DNA from: Rhodobacter sp.
Lineage (GTDB): Bacteria; Pseudomonadota; Alphaproteobacteria; Rhodobacterales; Rhodobacteraceae
Length of the DNA: 64,000 bases
NCBI GenBank assembly: GCA_020250175.1
Contig: JADCEN010000013.1
Location: 1 to 64,000, forward strand
Direction: 5' to 3'
Shown here: positions 1-11,782 of the stretch, one piece after another
Position numbering within the stretch: position 1 is the first letter of the stretch
Layout: each line of letters starts with the position of its first letter
Program-made: the position numbers and the translations under genes
Notes under the pieces: model-generated
Seen by the model: the letters and a program-made list of their open reading frames with translations, nothing else
Databases searched by the model: none
Told to the model about the DNA's origin: nothing

Positions 1-867
1 CATCCCGCCCGGAGGGACGATTGCACTTCCAACGCTTCAATGGTAGGGGCCATCGCCCCTGCCACAGCGCCACGTAGCCCCTTGGCCAGCCGGGGGCCAA
101 AGCCCCCGGCCAGCGCCCGACCCGCCCCCGGCGGGCGATTCTCGCCCGCCGGGTCGGGCGCTGGCCTGGGGTTGTTCCCGGATCTGCCGGTCTACAGGGA
201 ACCGTCCCGAACGGGCGGGGGAAACGCGGTGCGTTTCCTGTCCCCGCCCGGAGTGGTGAAAGCACTCTATCCGCTTCAATGGTAGGGGCCATCGCCCCTG
301 CCACAGCGCCACGTAGCCCCTTGGCCAGCCGGGGGCCAAAGCCCCCGGCCAGCGCCCGACCCGCCCCTGGCGGGCGCTTCTCGCCCGCCGGGTCGGGCGC
401 TGGACTGCCGTTGTTCCCGGACCTGCCGGTCTACAGGGCACCGTGCCGCGCGGGCGGGGAAACGCGGTGCGTTTCCTGTCCCCGCCCGGAGAGGTGAAGG
501 CACTTTCACCGCTTCCATGGCAGGGGCCATCGCCCCTGCCACAGCGCTGAGCCGAGACCAGGACCAGCCGGGGGCTAAAGCCCCCGGTCAGCGCCCGCGC
601 CGCCCATGGCGGGCGCTTCTCGCCCGCCGGGTCGGGCGCTGGCCTGCGTTGGTCCTGGACCGACCGATCTACAGGGCACCGTCCCGCGCGGGCGGGGGAA
701 ACGCGGTGCGTTTCCCCCGCCCGGAAGGGTGAAGGCACTGTCACCGCTTCAATGGCAGGGGCCATCGCCCCTGCCACAGCGCTGCGCTGGAATCAGGTCC
801 AGCCGGGGGCCTAAGCCCCCGGCCAGCGCCCGACCAGCCCATGGTGGGCGCTGGCCTGCGGTGTGCT
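1..867. repeat. Tandem array of ~238-bp hairpin-rich repeat units
   Basis: Three full units begin at about 40, 279 and 517 and a shortened fourth at 752; positions 1-39 are the tail of a further unit, so the array continues outside the window. Spacings are 239, 238 and 235 bp. Each unit holds the same series of inverted repeats: a GGGGC/GCCCC hairpin, a 9-bp stem GCCGGGGGC/GCCCCCGGC (89-110 in unit 1), a 24-bp stem with a 6-base bulge and a 3-base loop (109-165), and a stem around GAAACGC/GCGTTTC that is a perfect 16-bp stem at 689-723. No protein-coding frame is conserved between units. The array lies downstream of lexA. It is not a CRISPR array, because units are directly abutting without spacers. 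Function unknown. Confidence 0.9.
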
Positions 868-1011
868 TGCGGCGACGGTCCTGCAAGGCGGTGGCCCAAG
901 ACCTTCCGGGGAGGCAAACCGCTACTCCCCAACCGGATGAACACCCCTGTTCCCGGACCCGGGGAAGATCTTCGCGCCCGGACGGCGGTCAAAGACCGTT
1001 TCAGCCGCGTG

Positions 1012-1707
1012 TCAATAGCTGCGGATCAGCCCCACAAGACGGCCCTGTACCTTGACCATATGATCGGGATAGACCCGCGTCTCATAGGCCGGATTGGCGG
1101 CCTCGAGCGCGATGGTAATGCCGCGCCTGCGGAACCGCTTCAGCGTGGCTTCGGCATCGTCAACCAGCGCCACGACGATATCGCCGTTCTCGGCGGTGAT
1201 CTGTTCGCGGATCACCACGATGTCGCCATCGTTGATGCCCGCCTCGATCATCGAATCGCCTTTCACTTCCAGCGCATAATGCTGGCCCTTGCCCGACAGC
1301 ATCGATCCCGGAACGGCGATGTGATGCAAGACATGGCTGATCGCCTCGATCGGAACGCCTGCCGCGATGCGCCCCATCACCGGCAGTTCGGTGGCATGGA
1401 CCGGCTCTATCGCCAGGGCGCTGCGTGGTGCTGCGGGGGCTTCCACCCTGTCGCCGGGGATCACGCGCGGCGAAAAGCCGGGGCGTTCCATCGCCTCGGG
1501 CAGTTTGACGATTTCAATCGCGCGGGCGCGGTGGGCCAGACGGCGGATGAAGCCGCGCTCCTCCAGCGCCGTGATCAGGCGGTGGATGCCCGACTTTGAC
1601 CGCAGTTCGAGCTGTTCCTTCATTTCGTCGAACGAGGGGGGCACACCCTCCACCTCCATGCGGACGCGGATGAAGTCGAGCAGTTCAAGTTGCTTGCGGG
1701 TCAGCAT
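1012..1707 (-). CDS. lexA: LexA repressor (SOS response)
   Basis: Transcriptional repressor of DNA-damage genes that cleaves itself when stimulated by RecA filaments. The 231-residue protein has an N-terminal winged helix beginning [14 protein letters not shown] and a C-terminal S24-type peptidase domain. The cleavage site is the Ala-Gly bond in [11 protein letters not shown] (about residue 110), the catalytic serine is in GDSMIEAG, and the catalytic lysine is in the later segment ending ATLKRF. The ATG at 1707 is chosen because it starts the conserved helix; the frame stays open further upstream. It is last in the minus-strand trpG-trpD-trpC-moaC-moeA-lexA series, a common alphaproteobacterial order, with 76 bp separating it from moeA. 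Confidence 0.97.
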   Translation of the reverse strand: MLTRKQLELLDFIRVRMEVEGVPPSFDEMKEQLELRSKSGIHRLITALEERGFIRRLAHRARAIEIVKLPEAMERPGFSPRVIPGDRVEAPAAPRSALAIEPVHATELPVMGRIAAGVPIEAISHVLHHIAVPGSMLSGKGQHYALEVKGDSMIEAGINDGDIVVIREQITAENGDIVVALVDDAEATLKRFRRRGITIALEAANPAYETRVYPDHMVKVQGRLVGLIRSY

Positions 1708-1783
1708 GGGGCGGCCTTCTGCACGGCGGGGCATACGTTCGCGGCCTGTTCTGCCCGTGTTCCCGGTTTGTGTCAAGCCTGTC

Positions 1784-2959
1784 TTACAGCGGCAGAAAAT
1801 CCACCTCATGGCCCGCAGCCCGGGCCGGATCGCCCGCGGGCCGGATCAGCAGCGCATCCGCCTCGGTCAGGATGCGCAACAGCGCCGAGTCCTGATGGGC
1901 AAAGGGCGTGACAAGCGGCAGGGCCGGGCCTGCGGTCAGGCGCGCGCGCATGTAATGGCTGCGCGGACCGTTCGGACCCACCGCTTGGGCCAGAACGGCG
2001 CGGCGGGTCACCGGGGCCGCCGCCAGCCCCTGCATCGCCCGCAGCATCGGCAGCAGGAACAGATGCCCGCAGACAATGGCCGACACCGGGTTGCCAGGCA
2101 GCCCCAGCAGCGGCACCCCGCGCAGCCGCCCGGCCATCAGCGGCTTGCCGGGGCGCATGGCAATCCTGTAGAAGGCGCGCTCCATGCCAAGGCGTTCGGC
2201 CACGCGCCCCACCAGGTCATGGTCGCCCACCGATGCCCCGCCGATCGTCACCACCAGATCGGCCCCCTCCGCCAGACCCAGCACGGCTGCAAGGGCCGCC
2301 TCGGTATCCCGCGCAATCGGCAGCAGCCGCGCCTCGGCCCCCTCGGCTTCGACCATCGCCTTCAGCGCAAAGGCGTTCGAGGCGATGATCTGGTCTGCGC
2401 GCGGGGGCTCGCCCGGCATGACCAATTCGTCCCCGGTTGCGATCAGGGCCACCACCGGGCGGCGTGCCACGGTAACCTCGGGCAGGTTCATCGCCGCCAG
2501 CAGGGCCAGATCAGCGGCCCGCAGCCGCCGGGGCGGCAGGCTGTCGCCCGCGCGGAAATCCTGCCCCTGCGGACGGATATGGATGCCGCTGTCCAGCCCC
2601 TCCTTCAGCAGGATCGTCCCGTCCTGCGCCTCCGCGTCTTCCTGAATGATGATGCGGTCGGCCCCTGCGGGCACCGGTGCCCCGGTAAAGATGCGCACAG
2701 CCTGACCGGCACCGATCCGACCTTCAAAGGCATGGCCCGCCGCCGCCATGCCGATCACGCAAAACCGGTCTCCGGGCCGTGCCGGGTCGGCCAGGGCATA
2801 GCCGTCCATCGCGGCGGCCGCAAAGGGCGGCTGGTCCCGCGCGGCGGCGGCGAGGCGGGTCATCGACCGCCCCGCCGCCACCGCCAGCGGCACCGTTTCC
2901 TCGGGCAGCCGGTCCGCCAGCGCCAGAACCCGCGCCAGCGCCTCTTCAACCGAAATCAC
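1784..2959 (-). CDS. moeA: Molybdopterin molybdenumtransferase MoeA
   Basis: Inserts molybdate into adenylylated molybdopterin, the final step of molybdenum cofactor synthesis, in the cytoplasm. The 391-residue length is normal for MoeA. Visible family features are the [11 protein letters not shown] segment near residue 50, GGASVGDHD near residue 240 and GLPGNPVSA near residue 295. The start is GTG at 2959, overlapping the moaC stop as GTGA, so translation is probably coupled to moaC. The two genes supply early and late steps of the same cofactor pathway. Confidence 0.97.
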   Translation of the reverse strand: MISVEEALARVLALADRLPEETVPLAVAAGRSMTRLAAAARDQPPFAAAAMDGYALADPARPGDRFCVIGMAAAGHAFEGRIGAGQAVRIFTGAPVPAGADRIIIQEDAEAQDGTILLKEGLDSGIHIRPQGQDFRAGDSLPPRRLRAADLALLAAMNLPEVTVARRPVVALIATGDELVMPGEPPRADQIIASNAFALKAMVEAEGAEARLLPIARDTEAALAAVLGLAEGADLVVTIGGASVGDHDLVGRVAERLGMERAFYRIAMRPGKPLMAGRLRGVPLLGLPGNPVSAIVCGHLFLLPMLRAMQGLAAAPVTRRAVLAQAVGPNGPRSHYMRARLTAGPALPLVTPFAHQDSALLRILTEADALLIRPAGDPARAAGHEVDFLPL

Positions 2960-3441
2960 CGCTTTGCCTCGTAACGACCGGATTTTCCGCCATCTTTCAG
3001 GATAAGCCGGATATCGGTAATGGTCATGGATTTCTCTGCCGCCTTGACCATGTCATAGACGGTCAGCGCCGCGATGCTGACGGCGGCCAACGCCTCCATC
3101 TCGACCCCGGTCTGGCCGCCCGTGCGCACGGTCGCTTCGATCACGATGCCGGGCAGGTCCGGATCAGGCCAGAGATCGACGGTTACCCCGGTGATGGGCA
3201 AGGGGTGGCACAGCGGAACAAGATCAGGGGTTTTCTTGGCCGCCATGATCCCGGCCAGCCGCGCCACGCCCAGAACATCGCCCTTTTTCGCCTGGCCTGC
3301 GCGGATCAGGGCCAGCGTTTCGGCCTGCATGATCACCGATCCCCGCGCAACCGCGATCCGGTCCGTCACCGGCTTGGCCGAAACATCCACCATATGGGCG
3401 TTGCCGCCGGCATCGAAATGCGTCAGATGCCCGCCTGTCAT
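2956..3441 (-). CDS. moaC: Cyclic pyranopterin monophosphate synthase MoaC
   Basis: Converts 3',8-cyclo-7,8-dihydro-GTP (the MoaA product) to cyclic pyranopterin monophosphate in molybdenum cofactor synthesis. The 161-residue protein carries the family signatures [13 protein letters not shown] near residue 75 and [15 protein letters not shown] near residue 134, followed by the basic substrate-binding tail KDGGKSGRY. Its ATG at 3439-3441 overlaps the trpC stop by one base (TGATG) and its own stop overlaps moeA, so trpC-moaC-moeA reads as one transcription unit. moaA is not in the window. Confidence 0.97.
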   Translation of the reverse strand: MTGGHLTHFDAGGNAHMVDVSAKPVTDRIAVARGSVIMQAETLALIRAGQAKKGDVLGVARLAGIMAAKKTPDLVPLCHPLPITGVTVDLWPDPDLPGIVIEATVRTGGQTGVEMEALAAVSIAALTVYDMVKAAEKSMTITDIRLILKDGGKSGRYEAKR

Positions 3442-4253
3442 CAGAGGCCACCCTGCGCCACGCGCGGGTTTGCCAGGATCATGCGGGTGGCCGCCGTTAC
3501 ATCCTCTTGCCGCATCAGGCTTTCGCCGATCAGAAAGCAGCGCGCCCCGTGGCGTGCCAGGTCGGCCAGGTCCGCAGGGGAATAAAGCCCGCTTTCAGAC
3601 ACGATCAGCCGGTCTTCGGGCACATGGCGCGCCAGGGTCCGCGTGGTGTCCAGCGTCACATCGAAACTGTGCAGGTTGCGGTTGTTGATGCCGATCAGCC
3701 GTGAGGTCAGCCGCGCCGCGCGGTCCAGTTCGGCCCGGTCATGCACCTCGACCAGCACATCCATGCCCCATTCCCGTGCCGTCTGCTCCAGGTCCGCTGC
3801 CTGCCGGTCCGAGACGGTGGCCATAACGATCAGGATGCAGTCTGCATTCAGCGACCGCGATTCGATGACCTGCCAGGGATCATAGAGAAAATCCTTGCGC
3901 AGACAGGGCAGGGACGTGGCCTGATGGGCCTGCAGCAAATAGGCATCCGCCCCCTGGAACGACGGCCCGTCGGTCAGCACCGAAAGGCAGGTCGCCCCGC
4001 CCGCCTCATAGGCGCGGGCCAGCTCCGGAGGGTCAAAGTCGGCCCGGATCAGGCCCCTGGACGGGCTGGCTTTCTTGATTTCGGCAATCAGCCCGTATCC
4101 GCTGGCGGCGGCAGTCTGCAGGGCGCGGGCGAAACCGCGCGGCGCGGGCGCGTCCCGCGCTGCCGCTTCAAGCTGGGCCAGCGGGATTGCCGCCTTGCGG
4201 GCCGCAATCTCGTCCAGCTTGTAGGCCTTGATGCGGTCAAGAATGGTGCTCAT
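3441..4253 (-). CDS. trpC: Indole-3-glycerol phosphate synthase
   Basis: Ring closure of the anthranilate-derived ribulotide to indole-3-glycerol phosphate in tryptophan synthesis. The 270-residue single-domain TIM barrel shows [13 protein letters not shown] near residue 58, [16 protein letters not shown] near residue 115, GINNRNL near residue 185 and SESGLYS near residue 217, all typical of TrpC. The ATG at 4253 starts the usual MSTILDRI sequence; an in-frame TTG at 4271 is less likely. It is separate from TrpF, as usual in alphaproteobacteria. Confidence 0.97.
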   Translation of the reverse strand: MSTILDRIKAYKLDEIAARKAAIPLAQLEAAARDAPAPRGFARALQTAAASGYGLIAEIKKASPSRGLIRADFDPPELARAYEAGGATCLSVLTDGPSFQGADAYLLQAHQATSLPCLRKDFLYDPWQVIESRSLNADCILIVMATVSDRQAADLEQTAREWGMDVLVEVHDRAELDRAARLTSRLIGINNRNLHSFDVTLDTTRTLARHVPEDRLIVSESGLYSPADLADLARHGARCFLIGESLMRQEDVTAATRMILANPRVAQGGL

Positions 4254-4313
4254 GACCGACTGCCTAGCCAATGGGGGGGAGCAAGGAAAGCAGAAAAGCG
4301 CCGACTGCCATGC

Positions 4314-5330
4314 TCAGCCGCCCTGCGTGATGCGCGCCAGATCGCCCACCTTGCGCTGCGCCGCACCGCTGTCCAGGCTTTCGCGGGCCAGTGCCACGCC
4401 GTCCTTCAGGCTTGTCACCCGGTCCGCCACCATCAGGGCCGCAGCCGCGTTCAGCAGAACCGCATCCCGGTATGCCCCCGCCGCGCCCGACAGCAGGGCG
4501 CGGAAGGCTGCGGCATTCTCGGCAGGGGAACCGCCAAGGATCGCGTCGAACGGATGCACGGGCAGCCCGGCCTCTTCGGGATGTAGGTCAAACTCGCGCA
4601 AGGCCCCGTCCGCCAGCGCCACCACCTTTGACGGCGCGGCGATGGAAAGTTCATCCGTGCCATCGCCGCCATGCACCAGCCAGGCCTTTTGCGTGCCAAG
4701 CCGCAGCAGCGTTTCCGCCATCGGCCGCAGCAGCGCCGGTGAAAACGCCCCGGTCAACTGCCGCGCCACCCCCGCAGGGTTGGTCAGCGGGCCCAGGATG
4801 TTGAAGATGGTGCGGGTGCCAAGCTCGGCCCGCACCGGGGCGACGTGGCGCATCGCCGGATGGTGCATCGGGGCCATCATGAAGCCGATGCCGGTTTCGG
4901 CCAGCGCGCGTTCCACCACCTCGGGCCCGACCATGACGTTGATGCCCAGTTCGGTCAGCGCATCGGCAGCCCCGGATCGGGATGACAGGTTCCGGTTGCC
5001 GTGCTTGGCCACCACCACACCCGCGCCTGCCACCACAAAGGCCGTGGCAGTCGAGATGTTCAGCGTGCCCTTGCCGTCGCCGCCGGTGCCGACGATGTCC
5101 ATCGCCCCCTGGGGCGCGCGCACCGCGTTGCAGCGGGCGCGCATCACGCTGGCGGCAGCGGCATATTCGTCCACCACCTCGCCGCGTGCGCGCAGCGCCA
5201 TCAGGAAGCCGCCCATCTGCGCGGGCGTCGCTTCGCCCGCAAACAGGCATTCAAAGGCCGTTTCCGCCTCGGTCCCGGTCAGGGCGCGGCCGGCGGCAAG
5301 CCCGATCAGCGGGCGCAGGCGGTCGCTCAT
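4314..5330 (-). CDS. trpD: Anthranilate phosphoribosyltransferase
   Basis: Transfers phosphoribose from PRPP to anthranilate, the second step of tryptophan synthesis. The 338-residue length matches the family. The PRPP-binding glycine-rich loop [19 protein letters not shown] lies near residue 82, and [17 protein letters not shown], which binds the diphosphate and anthranilate, near residue 110. The start ATG overlaps the trpG stop by four bases (ATGA), indicating coupled translation. Sixty bp separate it from trpC. Confidence 0.97.
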   Translation of the reverse strand: MSDRLRPLIGLAAGRALTGTEAETAFECLFAGEATPAQMGGFLMALRARGEVVDEYAAAASVMRARCNAVRAPQGAMDIVGTGGDGKGTLNISTATAFVVAGAGVVVAKHGNRNLSSRSGAADALTELGINVMVGPEVVERALAETGIGFMMAPMHHPAMRHVAPVRAELGTRTIFNILGPLTNPAGVARQLTGAFSPALLRPMAETLLRLGTQKAWLVHGGDGTDELSIAAPSKVVALADGALREFDLHPEEAGLPVHPFDAILGGSPAENAAAFRALLSGAAGAYRDAVLLNAAAALMVADRVTSLKDGVALARESLDSGAAQRKVGDLARITQGG

Positions 5331-5908
5331 GCCGGAACCCGCGCCAGATTAAGGAAATTGCGGAGGATGTGGTGGCCATGTTCCGAAGCGATGCTTTCGG
5401 GGTGGAACTGCACCCCTTCGATCAGACGCTCGCGGTGGCGCAGGCCCATGATCGTGCCATCCTCCAGCCAGGCCGTCACCTCGAGGCAGTCGGGCAGAGT
5501 CTTCCGCTCCACCACAAGGGAATGATAGCGGGTGGCCCTGAACGGCGAGGGCAGCCCGGCGAATACGCCCTTGCCGGCATGGTGCATCACGCCCAACTTG
5601 CCGTGCACGATCTCGTGGCAGCGCACCACCTTGCCGCCAAAGGCCTGACCGATGGTCTGGTGCCCCAGGCATACGCCCAACAGCGGGGTCCGGGTTTCGG
5701 CCGCCGCCGCTGTCAGGGCAAGGCAGATGCCTGCCTGCGCCGGATCGCAGGGGCCGGGTGACAGAACGATCGCATCGGGGCGCAGTGCCAGCGCCGCCTG
5801 CACGCCCAGCGCATCATTGCGGTGCACAACGACATCGGCCCCCAATTCCCCCAGGTAGTGCACCAAGTTGTAGGTAAAGCTGTCGTAGTTGTCGATCAGA
5901 AGCAGCAT
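5327..5908 (-). CDS. trpG: Anthranilate synthase component II (glutamine amidotransferase)
   Basis: Provides ammonia from glutamine to anthranilate synthase component I. The 193-residue class I glutamine amidotransferase has an oxyanion strand [11 protein letters not shown], the nucleophile Cys in [15 protein letters not shown] (about residue 80) and the His-Glu pair in [12 protein letters not shown] (about residue 168). It is the first gene of the trpGDC-moaC-moeA-lexA series. trpE, its partner, is not adjacent upstream: the next gene is on the opposite strand, so trpE lies outside the window. Confidence 0.96.
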   Translation of the reverse strand: MLLLIDNYDSFTYNLVHYLGELGADVVVHRNDALGVQAALALRPDAIVLSPGPCDPAQAGICLALTAAAAETRTPLLGVCLGHQTIGQAFGGKVVRCHEIVHGKLGVMHHAGKGVFAGLPSPFRATRYHSLVVERKTLPDCLEVTAWLEDGTIMGLRHRERLIEGVQFHPESIASEHGHHILRNFLNLARVPA

Positions 5909-6013
5909 GCATTACCGCGCGGTGATTGTTTAGGGGTGATCCCCGGACGGGACCACGCTATACATGCGGTCAGGCGTGTCGGGGCGTCAAGGCAAAGATG
6001 CCACCTCCCCCGC

Positions 6014-6913
6014 ATGAAGGTGCCGGGGCGGCGACAGGGGGCGGGGTTGAAGGGGTTCTTTTCCGGGCTGCTGTGGGGCAGCGTCTTCAGCGCCATGGGC
6101 CTTGCCTTCATATCGCAGATGACCCTGTTGCCTGCGGGCGGCATGCCAGGACCGCTTCTGTTACCGGGGGCAAGTCTTTCCGGGCCGTCCGGCGGGGTTG
6201 CAGCCCCGGTTTCGCCGCAACCGCCGCAGGACGAAATGCCAGAGCCGCCCGTCAGCGCCCCCCCGCAGCCGGGGGCAGGCCAAGGGGCGGCAGAGGTGCC
6301 GCAGGCCGTTCAGGTGCCGCCGGGATCGGAATTCATCCGCCCCCTGCCGGACGTAATCCCCACGCTGCCCGGCATCACTGCGGCACCCGCCGGTTCGGTG
6401 ACCCCTTTGGTTGACGCGCCAGGGCAGGGCAGTTCTGTGCCCGAGACCGACCCTGGGCCGGGGCGCGCGCCTGCGCCCGTCCTGCTTGCACCCGCAGCCG
6501 GGGCCGCGCCGGAGACACCGGAGGCAAAGGTTGCCGTGCCGGACCGGCAAGACGGACTTGCGCCGCAATCGCCCCTGCAGCCGCCTGGCACCCCCGTCAT
6601 CGAACCCGGGCCGGCCCCGGTCAATCTGCCGCCGCCGCCGCCCCTGACGCCCGAAGAACAGGCGATTGTCGCTGGCGCGTCAAAGGCCGGGCCAGGGGTG
6701 CCGACAGACCCGCAGGCAACGCCGAACCCGCAGGACCCGGTGGGCCCGCTTTCCGATGCCGCAGGAGGCGCTGGTCCGGGCCATGCGGCCGGGACGGATG
6801 CCTCTGCCGCCGGGCGTTCCGGCACGGCGGAGGATGGGGTGACGGGCCGTCTGCCCCGCACCGGCGATGCCCCGCAAGCCGATCCAGCCCCGCAGGATCT
6901 GAGAAACCGATAG
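6014..6913 (+). pseudogene. Proline-rich exported protein, probable truncated divergent polysaccharide deacetylase
   Basis: The 299-residue reading frame opens with a basic tail and one hydrophobic segment (GFFSGLLWGSVFSAMGLAFI, about residues 14-33), followed by a long Pro/Ala/Gly-rich linker. This resembles the N-terminal half of Rhodobacterales divergent polysaccharide deacetylase proteins, which are usually some 450-500 residues and end in a catalytic domain. That domain is absent here. Just before the stop, the text around TGRLPRTGDAP looks like the linker-to-domain junction, and weak similarity (RPDFATVL) continues out of frame after it. I read this as a truncated or decaying gene; a genuine short proline-rich membrane-anchored protein is the alternative. 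The family assignment rests on recalled resemblance. Confidence 0.55.
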
Positions 6914-7239
6914 GCCCGCGATCACGACAACCCGCAGGAAAGGCCGGACTTTGCCACTGTACTGACCGGCACCGGGGGGGCGGCCTGTCCCGTGCCGGTG
7001 ACAGCTGTGCCCGGTGCGGCCCTGCCCGACATCGCGCGGGCCGGATACCCCCACGCCCTGCGCGCTGCCGTTACACCGGGCGGCATCGCCAGCGCGAGCG
7101 GCGCGAAAAGCGGCGGCCTGCGACGATCTTTCGCCGCGTCGCCCCGGAAGGTCAGCCGGTGCCAGACATCGGGCGCGTGCCGGACCGTGCCGCCTGCACG
7201 GCGGTGCAGAATGGGCGGTGATCGCGCGCCCCGCGCCGG
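6914..7239. other. Non-coding remnant between truncated gene and hutU
   Basis: This 326-bp stretch has no convincing intact gene. Short frames are open on the plus strand, one starting near 6992, but the composition looks like degraded coding sequence continuing from the truncated gene upstream. No clear terminator for hutU, which ends at 7240 on the minus strand, was recognised. Confidence 0.4.
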
Positions 7240-8925
7240 TCAGTTTCCCAGGATGCCCGGCAGGCGCAATCCCTGCTCTTGCGCGCAGTCCAGGGCAGTC
7301 TGATACCCGGCATCGGCATGGCGCATGACGCCCGAGGCCGGATCATTCCACAGCACGTTCGACAGCCGCCGCGCGGCATCTGCCGTGCCATCGGCCACCA
7401 CGACCATGCCGGAATGCTGGCTGTACCCCATGCCGACCCCGCCGCCATGATGCAGGCTGACCCAGGTGGCCCCGCTGGCCGTGTTCAGCAGCGCATTCAG
7501 CAGCGGCCAGTCTGATACGGCATCGGACCCGTCCTTCATGCGTTCGGTTTCGCGGTTGGGCGACGCGACCGATCCCGAATCAAGGTGGTCCCGTCCGATC
7601 ACGATGGGGGCCTTCAGCTCGCCCGAGGCGACCATGTCGTTGAACATCAGCCCGGCCCGGTGCCGGTCGCCCAGCCCGATCCAGCAGATGCGCGCGGGCA
7701 GGCCCTGAAAGGCAATCCGCTCCTGCGCCATGTCCAGCCAGCGGTGCAGATGGGCGTTGTCGGGGAACAGCCGCTTCATGGCGGCATCGGTCGCATGGAT
7801 GTCCGCCGGATCGCCCGACAGGGCGCACCAGCGGAACGGGCCGATCCCCCGGCAGAACAGCGGGCGGATATAGGCCGGAACGAAGCCGGGAAAGGCAAAG
7901 GCGTTTTCCAGCCCCTCGTCCTGCGCCACCTGACGGATGTTGTTGCCGTAGTCCAGCGTGGGCACGCCTGCGTTCCAGAAATCAACCATCGCGGCGACAT
8001 GGGTCCGCATCGAGGCACGCGCAGCCTTTTCCACCGCTTTGGGGTCGGTTTCCTGGCGGGCGCGCCAGTCGGCCACGGTCCAGCCCTGCGGCAGATAGCC
8101 GTGCAGCGGGTCATGGGCGCTGGTCTGGTCGGTCACGATATCGGGGCGGGGGCCGCCCTGTTTCATGCGGGCGACCAGTTCGGGGAAGATATCGGCGGCA
8201 TTGCCCAGAAGGCCCACCGATTTCGCCTCGCCTTTCGCCGTCCAGTCCGCAATCAGCGCCAGCGCTTCATTCAATGTCTGCGCTTTGGCGTCCAGATAGC
8301 GGGTGCGGATGCGGAAATCGATCCGCGTCTCGTCGCATTCCACCGCCAGACAGCAGGCCCCGGCCATGACGGCGGCGAGCGGCTGCGCCCCGCCCATGCC
8401 ACCGAGGCCACCGGTCAGAATCCAGCGCCCCTTCAGGTTGCCGCCATAATGCTGGCGGCCGACCTCGGCAAAGGTCTCATAGGTGCCCTGCACGATGCCT
8501 TGCGTGCCGATATAGATCCAGGATCCGGCGGTCATCTGGCCGTACATGGCCAGCCCCTTCCTGTCCAACTCGTTGAAATGGTCCCAGGTCGCCCAGTGCG
8601 GCACTAGGTTGGAATTGGCGATCAGCACGCGCGGCGCGTCCCGGTGGGTGCGGAACACGCCCACCGGTTTGCCCGACTGCACCAGCAGGGTTTCGTCATC
8701 GTTCAAGGTCTTCAGCGTGGCGACGATGCGGTCGAAATCCTGCCAGGTCCGGGCGGCGCGGCCGATACCGCCATAGACCACCAGCTCATGCGGATTTTCG
8801 GCGACATCGGGATGCAGGTTGTTCATCAGCATCCGCATCGCCGCCTCGGTCAGCCAGCTTTTCGCGGTGATCCCGGGGCCGGTGGCGGGGAAGACATCGC
8901 GCAGGTTGTGGCGGGGGTTCGTCAT
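7240..8925 (-). CDS. hutU: Urocanate hydratase
   Basis: Second step of histidine degradation: urocanate plus water gives imidazolonepropionate, using tightly bound NAD+ as an electrophile. The 561-residue protein matches the family length. The NAD-binding [19 protein letters not shown] lies near residue 180, [14 protein letters not shown] near 245 and the [13 protein letters not shown] segment near 330. The ATG at 8925 starts [13 protein letters not shown]; the open frame extends upstream without similarity. It is the last gene of the minus-strand hutI-hutH-hutU series, separated from hutH by 65 bp that carry a hairpin motif. Confidence 0.97.
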   Translation of the reverse strand: MTNPRHNLRDVFPATGPGITAKSWLTEAAMRMLMNNLHPDVAENPHELVVYGGIGRAARTWQDFDRIVATLKTLNDDETLLVQSGKPVGVFRTHRDAPRVLIANSNLVPHWATWDHFNELDRKGLAMYGQMTAGSWIYIGTQGIVQGTYETFAEVGRQHYGGNLKGRWILTGGLGGMGGAQPLAAVMAGACCLAVECDETRIDFRIRTRYLDAKAQTLNEALALIADWTAKGEAKSVGLLGNAADIFPELVARMKQGGPRPDIVTDQTSAHDPLHGYLPQGWTVADWRARQETDPKAVEKAARASMRTHVAAMVDFWNAGVPTLDYGNNIRQVAQDEGLENAFAFPGFVPAYIRPLFCRGIGPFRWCALSGDPADIHATDAAMKRLFPDNAHLHRWLDMAQERIAFQGLPARICWIGLGDRHRAGLMFNDMVASGELKAPIVIGRDHLDSGSVASPNRETERMKDGSDAVSDWPLLNALLNTASGATWVSLHHGGGVGMGYSQHSGMVVVADGTADAARRLSNVLWNDPASGVMRHADAGYQTALDCAQEQGLRLPGILGN

Positions 8926-8953
8926 CGGGAAGCTCCGGGTTTGGCGGGCAGCG

Positions 8954-8990
8954 CCGGGGGTTTTGCACCCCCGGACCCCCGCAGGATATT

Positions 8991-9010
<20 letters not shown>
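8954..9010 (+). repeat. Hairpin plus GGATATT motif, copy A (degenerate)
   Basis: A 7-bp stem CCGGGGG/CCCCCGG with a TTTTGCA loop (8954-8974) is followed by a C-rich run and GGATATTTCAGAACGG, ending near AAGAAG. Copies B (21711-21766) and C (29791-29846) show the same architecture. Here the hutH stop codon (8991-8993, minus strand) lies inside the motif, so the last hutH codons derive from it. Confidence 0.6.
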
Positions 9011-10515
<1,505 letters not shown>

Positions 10516-10526
<11 letters not shown>

Positions 10527-11709
10527 GGCGGCCTCCGGTGATGCGGGAATGAAGCCGGGTGGCTCCGATGCGATAGCTCAGTTCGGCCGGGTGCGCGGCA
10601 TCCCAGACCGCGAGGTCGGCGCGCTGCCCGGCGGCGATCCGGCCCCGGTCGGTCAGGCCAAGGGCGCGGGCGGCATGGGCGGTGGTGCCGAGCAGCGCCT
10701 CTTGCGGGGTCATGCGGAACAGCGTGCAGGCCATGTTCATTGCCAGTGGCAGCGATGTCATCGGCGATGATCCGGGGTTGCAATCGGTCGCCACCGCCAT
10801 CGGCACGCCGTGGTGGCGCAACAGGGCGATGGGCGGGCTTTGCGTCTCGCGCAAGGTATAGAAGGCGCCGGGCAGAATCACCGCCACCGTGCCCGCCGCC
10901 GCCATGGCGCGCACGCCGTCTTCGTCGAGATATTCCAGATGATCCGCCGACAGCGCGCCGTGGCGGGCCGCCAGCGCCGCCCCGCCCAGGTTGGACAGCT
11001 GTTCGGCATGCAGCTTGACGGGCAGGCCAAGGGATTGCGCCGCTGCAAAGACCCGCGCGACCTGTGCGGGGGAAAAGGCGATGCCTTCGCAAAAGGCGTC
11101 CACCGCATCGACCAGCCCTTCGGCATGGGCGGCGCGCAGGGCGGGCAGGGCAGCTTCGGTCAGATAGTCATCCGCGCGCCCGGCATAGTCCGGCGGTATG
11201 GCATGCGCGCCCAGAAAGGTGGTCCTGACCGTCACATCCCGCGCCCGGCCCAGGCGGCGCGCGACGCGCAGCAGGCGAAGCTCTGTTTCCAGATCAAGGC
11301 CATAGCCTGACTTGATCTCGACCGTGCCGCCCCCTTCGGCCAGCATCGCGTCCAGCCGGGGCAGGGCCTGGGTGAACAGTTCCTCGTCCTGCGCCGCGCG
11401 GGTTGCGCGCACGGTTGACAGGATGCCGCCCCCGGCACGCGCCACCTCTGCGTAGCTGGCCCCGTTCAGCCGCATCTCGAATTCCTGCGCCCTGTCCCCG
11501 GCAAAGACCAGATGGGTGTGACAATCGATCAATGCCGGTGTCACCAGCCGCCCGCCCAGATCGTGAACCGGCAATTCCCTGCGTGGCAGATTTGCGGCAG
11601 GCCCCGCCCAGAGGATGCCGGCCCCGTCCATCACCAGCGCCCCGTCCGGGATCAGGCCATAGCCGCCCGTCATCGTGGCAAGGGTTGCGTTGGTCAGTAT
11701 CATCGCCAT
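10516..11709 (-). CDS. hutI: Imidazolonepropionase
   Basis: Hydrolyses imidazolone-5-propionate to N-formimino-L-glutamate, the third step of histidine degradation. The 397-residue amidohydrolase has the metal-binding [12 protein letters not shown] near residue 63, [11 protein letters not shown] near 137, [10 protein letters not shown] near 240 and [10 protein letters not shown] near 315. Two ATG codons (11709 and 11703) are possible starts. It is first in hutI-hutH-hutU and diverges from hutF across 73 bp that include a palindromic operator candidate. Confidence 0.97.
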
Positions 11710-11742
11710 TGCGGCTTGCCTTATGTCTGTGCTTTACACCGA

Positions 11743-11756
11743 TATGTCTGCACATA
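11743..11756. promoter_or_regulatory. Candidate HutC operator in the hutI-hutF divergent region
   Basis: The perfect palindrome TATGTCTGCACATA lies between the divergent hutI and hutF starts. GntR/HutC-family repressors bind GT-N4-AC-type palindromes, and hutC is the last gene of the hutF transcript, so feedback control by urocanate is the likely reading. A related half, TATGTCTGTG, occurs 21 bp to the left (11722-11731) and may be a second site. Binding is inferred. Confidence 0.5.
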
Positions 11757-11782
11757 ATCCCGCCTGTCAAGCAAGGTATCCG

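Noticed and set aside
1-867. CRISPR-like array or repeat protein gene in the tandem units
   Set aside because: Units are ~238 bp and contiguous with no spacers, and reading frames across them differ between units; the short frames are by-products of GC-rich repeats.
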